Part shown: piece after piece, positions 61,761 to 64,000 of the stretch
Position numbering within the stretch: the first letter of the stretch is position 1
Layout: each line of letters opens with the position of its first letter
Source of the DNA: an uncultured Flavobacterium sp.
Lineage (GTDB): Bacteria; Bacteroidota; Bacteroidia; Flavobacteriales; Flavobacteriaceae
DNA: 64,000 nucleotides
Direction of reading: 5' to 3'
Assembly (NCBI RefSeq): GCF_963422545.1
Contig: NZ_OY730238.1
Span: 1 to 64,000, forward strand
Notes under the pieces: generated by a model
What the model saw: only the letters and a program-made list of their open reading frames with translations
What the model was told of the DNA's origin: nothing
Databases searched by the model: none
Made by a program: the position numbers and the translations under genes

Positions 61761-61993
61761 TACTTTTTAAGATTATTTTTCTGACTATCAATTAGTTACA
61801 ATAAAAATTAAAACAAAGAAATTCCTGTCCGCATACTAGTGCAGATTTCTTTTTATATCAAATGACTGTTTCTCAATCAGATTACTTTCCAAGATTATAT
61901 TTCGCTATTTAGTTTAGTCATGAAACATTTGGTCAATTATTTTTTTAATTATTTTTAGTTAAATATTACTTTTCTGTCATTTCCTATTATTTT

Positions 61994-62020
61994 CTGTCAC
62001 ACTGAGCGAAGTCAAAGTGC
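61994..62020. repeat. single arm of the GAGCGAAGTC repeat
   Basis: The segment ACTGAGCGAAGTCAAAG resembles the left arm of the hairpin at 275-320. No matching right arm is present. Confidence 0.45.
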
Positions 62021-62028
62021 CTTAAAAC

Positions 62029-62059
62029 AAAAAAAGCATCCCGAAATCAGGATGCTTTT
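62029..62059 (-). terminator. intrinsic terminator of small unit B
   Basis: On the minus strand a 10-bp stem AAAAGCATCC with GGATGCTTTT closes an 8-base loop and is followed by T residues. Confidence 0.85.
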
Positions 62060-62091
62060 ATAATTTTTATGTTGAATTTAAACTCTAAAAT

Positions 62092-62190
62092 TTACATTTC
62101 AATTTCATAAAAATACATATTGCATCCTGACACTTCAGCTGACGAAAATCCGGCTAAATGTTCAAAACTTTGGCTTACTAAAAGTATCAT
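62092..62190 (-). CDS. small peptide of unit B (32 residues)
   Basis: The frame has 32 codons, with ATG at 62190 and a stop at 62094-62092. It lies between a -7 box TACATTTG (62225-62218) and the terminator at 62059. The sequence begins with a hydrophobic stretch (MILLVSQSF) and has a single Cys. It shares no clear homology with unit A, but the arrangement is the same. A small RNA is an alternative. Confidence 0.45.
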   Translation of the reverse strand: MILLVSQSFEHLAGFSSAEVSGCNMYFYEIEM

Positions 62191-62217
62191 ATGTATTCTT
62201 TGTTTTTATTTCAAGAG

Positions 62218-62225
62218 CAAATGTA
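62218..62225 (-). promoter_or_regulatory. -7 promoter box of small unit B
   Basis: On the minus strand TACATTTG matches TAnnTTTG exactly, 28 bp before the ATG at 62190. The -33 position has only TTTAG. Confidence 0.5.
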
Positions 62226-62337
62226 ATTTATTTTTTTTAACTAAAATAGCTTTGTTAAAATTTAGTTAACAAAAATTTTCATCATACTTTAATTTGAATG
62301 AAAGTTTTGATTATTTTTATCTCACACAAATCTAAAT

Positions 62338-63213
62338 ATGAAAGAATATATCGACAGTATTGATTGGTCAGAAATTTGGGAATTTTCAAAACAATTTATT
62401 TTACCCAATATTGGTTGGTTTATTTTCTGGGTCGTTTTATTTATTATTCTGGGACTTATTCTCGGAATCGTTTTCAATATATTCTTGTACCGAAAAAATA
62501 TTTTCTTTCGAGACAAAAAATATTACAACTGGTTAGCCAAATTGTGGATTCCGTATTTCATGATTGTATTTCTGTATTTCTCGGCTATGATTGGCATTTT
62601 TTACGGAGGACATTCTATTTTGAAATCAGAAAACAAAAACATAGCGGCTAACATTTATTCTAAAACTATAGGCACTACATTTTCATCTGAAAAAGAGAAA
62701 AAAGATTTTTTACATACGCTTCAAACGCTATCCAATTCTTCTGAAGATGTGAGTAAATCTATGACCGAAGCATTAGGAACTTATATCAAACAAAATAACA
62801 GTGGCTTCGCTTCTGTAGACAACTTCAAGAATTCGTCGACTTCGTATTTACTCAAAAAATATGAATCTGAAGTTTATAGTGCGTGCGTATATGGTTTCAT
62901 GAAAGTGGTTGATGATAAAGCCGATATGAAAAACGTAAAAAACATTGATTACACTGAATTCAAATCGCTTTTACAAAAACTAGATCAAATAGAACCTCAA
63001 CGAATTGAACTTTCGATACAATCTGAAATGGAACGTAAACTGCAATCCGTATTAGATTATATTTTTAAAGAAATCCTCAAACATGAGTTATTCTTTTTTC
63101 TGTTGTTTTTGTTGATTCCGTTTATTGAATATTTTATTTATTTGAAGTTTATAAAAACTAAGGAATCTGATTTAAACTCACCAAAGTCAGTTAATAATGT
63201 AACGACGTCCTAA
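62338..63213 (+). CDS. membrane protein with a periplasmic domain, unknown function
   Basis: The 291-residue protein has hydrophobic segments at residues about 22-50, 72-93 and 247-270. The stretch between the last two (residues about 95-245) is soluble, likely helical and possibly periplasmic. The C-terminal tail is Ser/Asn-rich. No family is recognised. It is transcribed away from the small unit B promoter, with about 110 bp between. Confidence 0.6.
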   Translation: MKEYIDSIDWSEIWEFSKQFILPNIGWFIFWVVLFIILGLILGIVFNIFLYRKNIFFRDKKYYNWLAKLWIPYFMIVFLYFSAMIGIFYGGHSILKSENKNIAANIYSKTIGTTFSSEKEKKDFLHTLQTLSNSSEDVSKSMTEALGTYIKQNNSGFASVDNFKNSSTSYLLKKYESEVYSACVYGFMKVVDDKADMKNVKNIDYTEFKSLLQKLDQIEPQRIELSIQSEMERKLQSVLDYIFKEILKHELFFFLLFLLIPFIEYFIYLKFIKTKESDLNSPKSVNNVTTS

Positions 63214-63302
63214 TTTGAATTAAAGTTATTTCTTCCCTTGGTAAAATGTGTTCAAGTTTACTTTTAATTTGCTTATTCTATTATTGTCGTTACGAAGTTG
63301 GG

Positions 63303-63320
63303 TTCCGATAGCTATCGGAA
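63303..63320. repeat. TTCCGATAGCTATCGGAA palindrome
   Basis: A perfect 18-base palindrome in the gap before the WGR gene, sharing its core with that at 52482-52505. Confidence 0.6.
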
Positions 63321-63471
63321 TCGCAGAGTATGTATTTTTTAATCAAAAAGTTACTTTATTTAATAGACATTTAACGCAAAACTTTACCTCCGGAATATGG
63401 TAAATATATTTATTAATTCTATTTTTGAGAGAAAATAAATACAATGATATAAACCTTTCTTTTACCATATA

Positions 63472-64000
63472 ATGAAAAAAAATCTTAAATACATTGATGG
63501 GAACTCCGATAAATTCTGGGATATCGAAGTTACTGAATTAAATTATACTGTGACTTACGGAAAAAACGGAACTTCTGGAACTTCTCAAACAAAAAGCTTT
63601 GCCACAAATGAAGAATGTTTGAAAATGGCAGAAAAAATACTAGCCGAAAAAATAAAAAAAGGATATTCTGAAACCGGAGAAGTCGATTTTATTTCTAAAC
63701 CTAATTCTGCTAAAAGCAAAAGTTCAGATGAAGTTTTAGAAGAATACGACGCTATTGTAAAATCTAAAAATATTAATTTACTATTACCTCTCCTTAAAGA
63801 AAAAGCAAAAGGTAATATTGAAGCCTTAAAAAAGCACATTAAAAAATGTAAACGTTACTGGATGACGTATACTGATTTGACAAAAGATCCCGGTTATGTA
63901 AAAAAAAACAAACACGATTACGGCTGGGGAACGCGTGGCGACCGTACTCAAAGCGAAATTATTACACTGAGCGCAATCGCATTGTTTGACAAAACCGATA
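63472..64000 (+). CDS. WGR-domain protein, N-terminal part (cut by the window edge)
   Basis: The frame starts at ATG 63472 and runs off the right end, giving at least 176 residues. The first 75 or so form a WGR-like domain: KFWDIEVTELNYTVTYGKNGTSG and KSFATNEECLKMAEKILAEKIKKGY. WGR domains bind DNA or proteins and are found in PARP-related and DUF4132-type proteins. After about residue 120 a helical region follows (KKHIKKCKRYWMTYTDLTKDPGY). The C-terminal type cannot be read here. Confidence 0.75.
   Translation, partial: MKKNLKYIDGNSDKFWDIEVTELNYTVTYGKNGTSGTSQTKSFATNEECLKMAEKILAEKIKKGYSETGEVDFISKPNSAKSKSSDEVLEEYDAIVKSKNINLLLPLLKEKAKGNIEALKKHIKKCKRYWMTYTDLTKDPGYVKKNKHDYGWGTRGDRTQSEIITLSAIALFDKTD

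Noticed and set aside
61860..61990. A possible third small unit between units A and B
   Set aside because: The best frame has only 8 codons, and the hairpin near 61821-61853 has a weak stem with a large loop.

Overview
The window looks like a stretch of Flavobacterium chromosome (Bacteroidota), or a very close relative. The DNA is AT-rich. Several promoters match the Bacteroidota -7 box TAnnTTTG. One secreted nuclease ends in a type IX secretion (T9SS) sorting domain. There is a TonB-dependent receptor with an N-terminal carboxypeptidase-like domain, a bacillithiol gene (bshB1), menaquinone genes and many DUF families typical of Flavobacteriaceae. There is no CRISPR array, no transposase and no prophage. 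The right end cuts a WGR-domain gene, and the left end cuts a gene with a helix-turn-helix-like tail.

Layout. 1-3.6 kb: a gene fragment, a dihydrolipoyl dehydrogenase gene broken by one extra T, a DUF2314/ankyrin gene, and a TPM-domain gene broken by one extra A. 3.6-4.1 kb: divergent XRE-regulator and SymE-toxin genes whose 95-bp spacer carries three copies of one palindromic operator. 4.2-23 kb: a long, mostly plus-strand run of small accessory genes: arginase family, lipoprotein carbonic anhydrase, acetyltransferases, DUF1801, SRPBCC, lactonase, LOG-type hydrolase, serine hydrolase and metallo-hydrolase. It includes an AraC regulator facing a DoxX/polysaccharide-deacetylase pair. 23-35 kb: acyltransferase, CPA2 antiporter, serine dehydratase, panB, pseudouridine synthase and aldehyde dehydrogenase. 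35-39 kb: one 1349-residue hybrid sensor kinase. 40-44.5 kb (minus strand): tRNA-His, bshB1, menF, a KAP-type P-loop NTPase and a hotdog thioesterase. 44.7-57.9 kb: lipoprotein, T9SS nuclease, purL, TonB receptor and acyl-CoA ligase. 58-60 kb: a two-gene cassette. 60-64 kb: exonuclease, hypothetical genes, two very small minus-strand transcription units, a membrane protein and the WGR gene.

The strongest candidate for an undescribed system is the cassette at 58.2-59.9 kb. Its first gene starts with a domain resembling the Bacteroidota type VI secretion tube protein (TssD/Hcp). That domain is fused through a linker to an unfamiliar C-terminal domain with a SleB-like Glu motif. Its stop overlaps the start of a small exported protein, a plausible periplasmic immunity partner. 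The cassette lies between two near-identical terminators of about 45 bp, and the outer copy carries the last codons of the neighbouring exonuclease gene, so it looks like a recent insertion. Other notable items are the XRE/SymE module with three operators, the KAP NTPase lodged inside a menaquinone operon, and the two small promoter-peptide-terminator units, one ending exactly at the start codon of the next gene.

The intergenic DNA is rich in interspersed hairpins: a 36-bp perfect inverted repeat family, GCCACAGATT hairpins, terminators with GAAA tetraloops, and CAGTCTCAGT/TTTCAAG arrays. Function calls come from reading motifs by eye; no database search was run.
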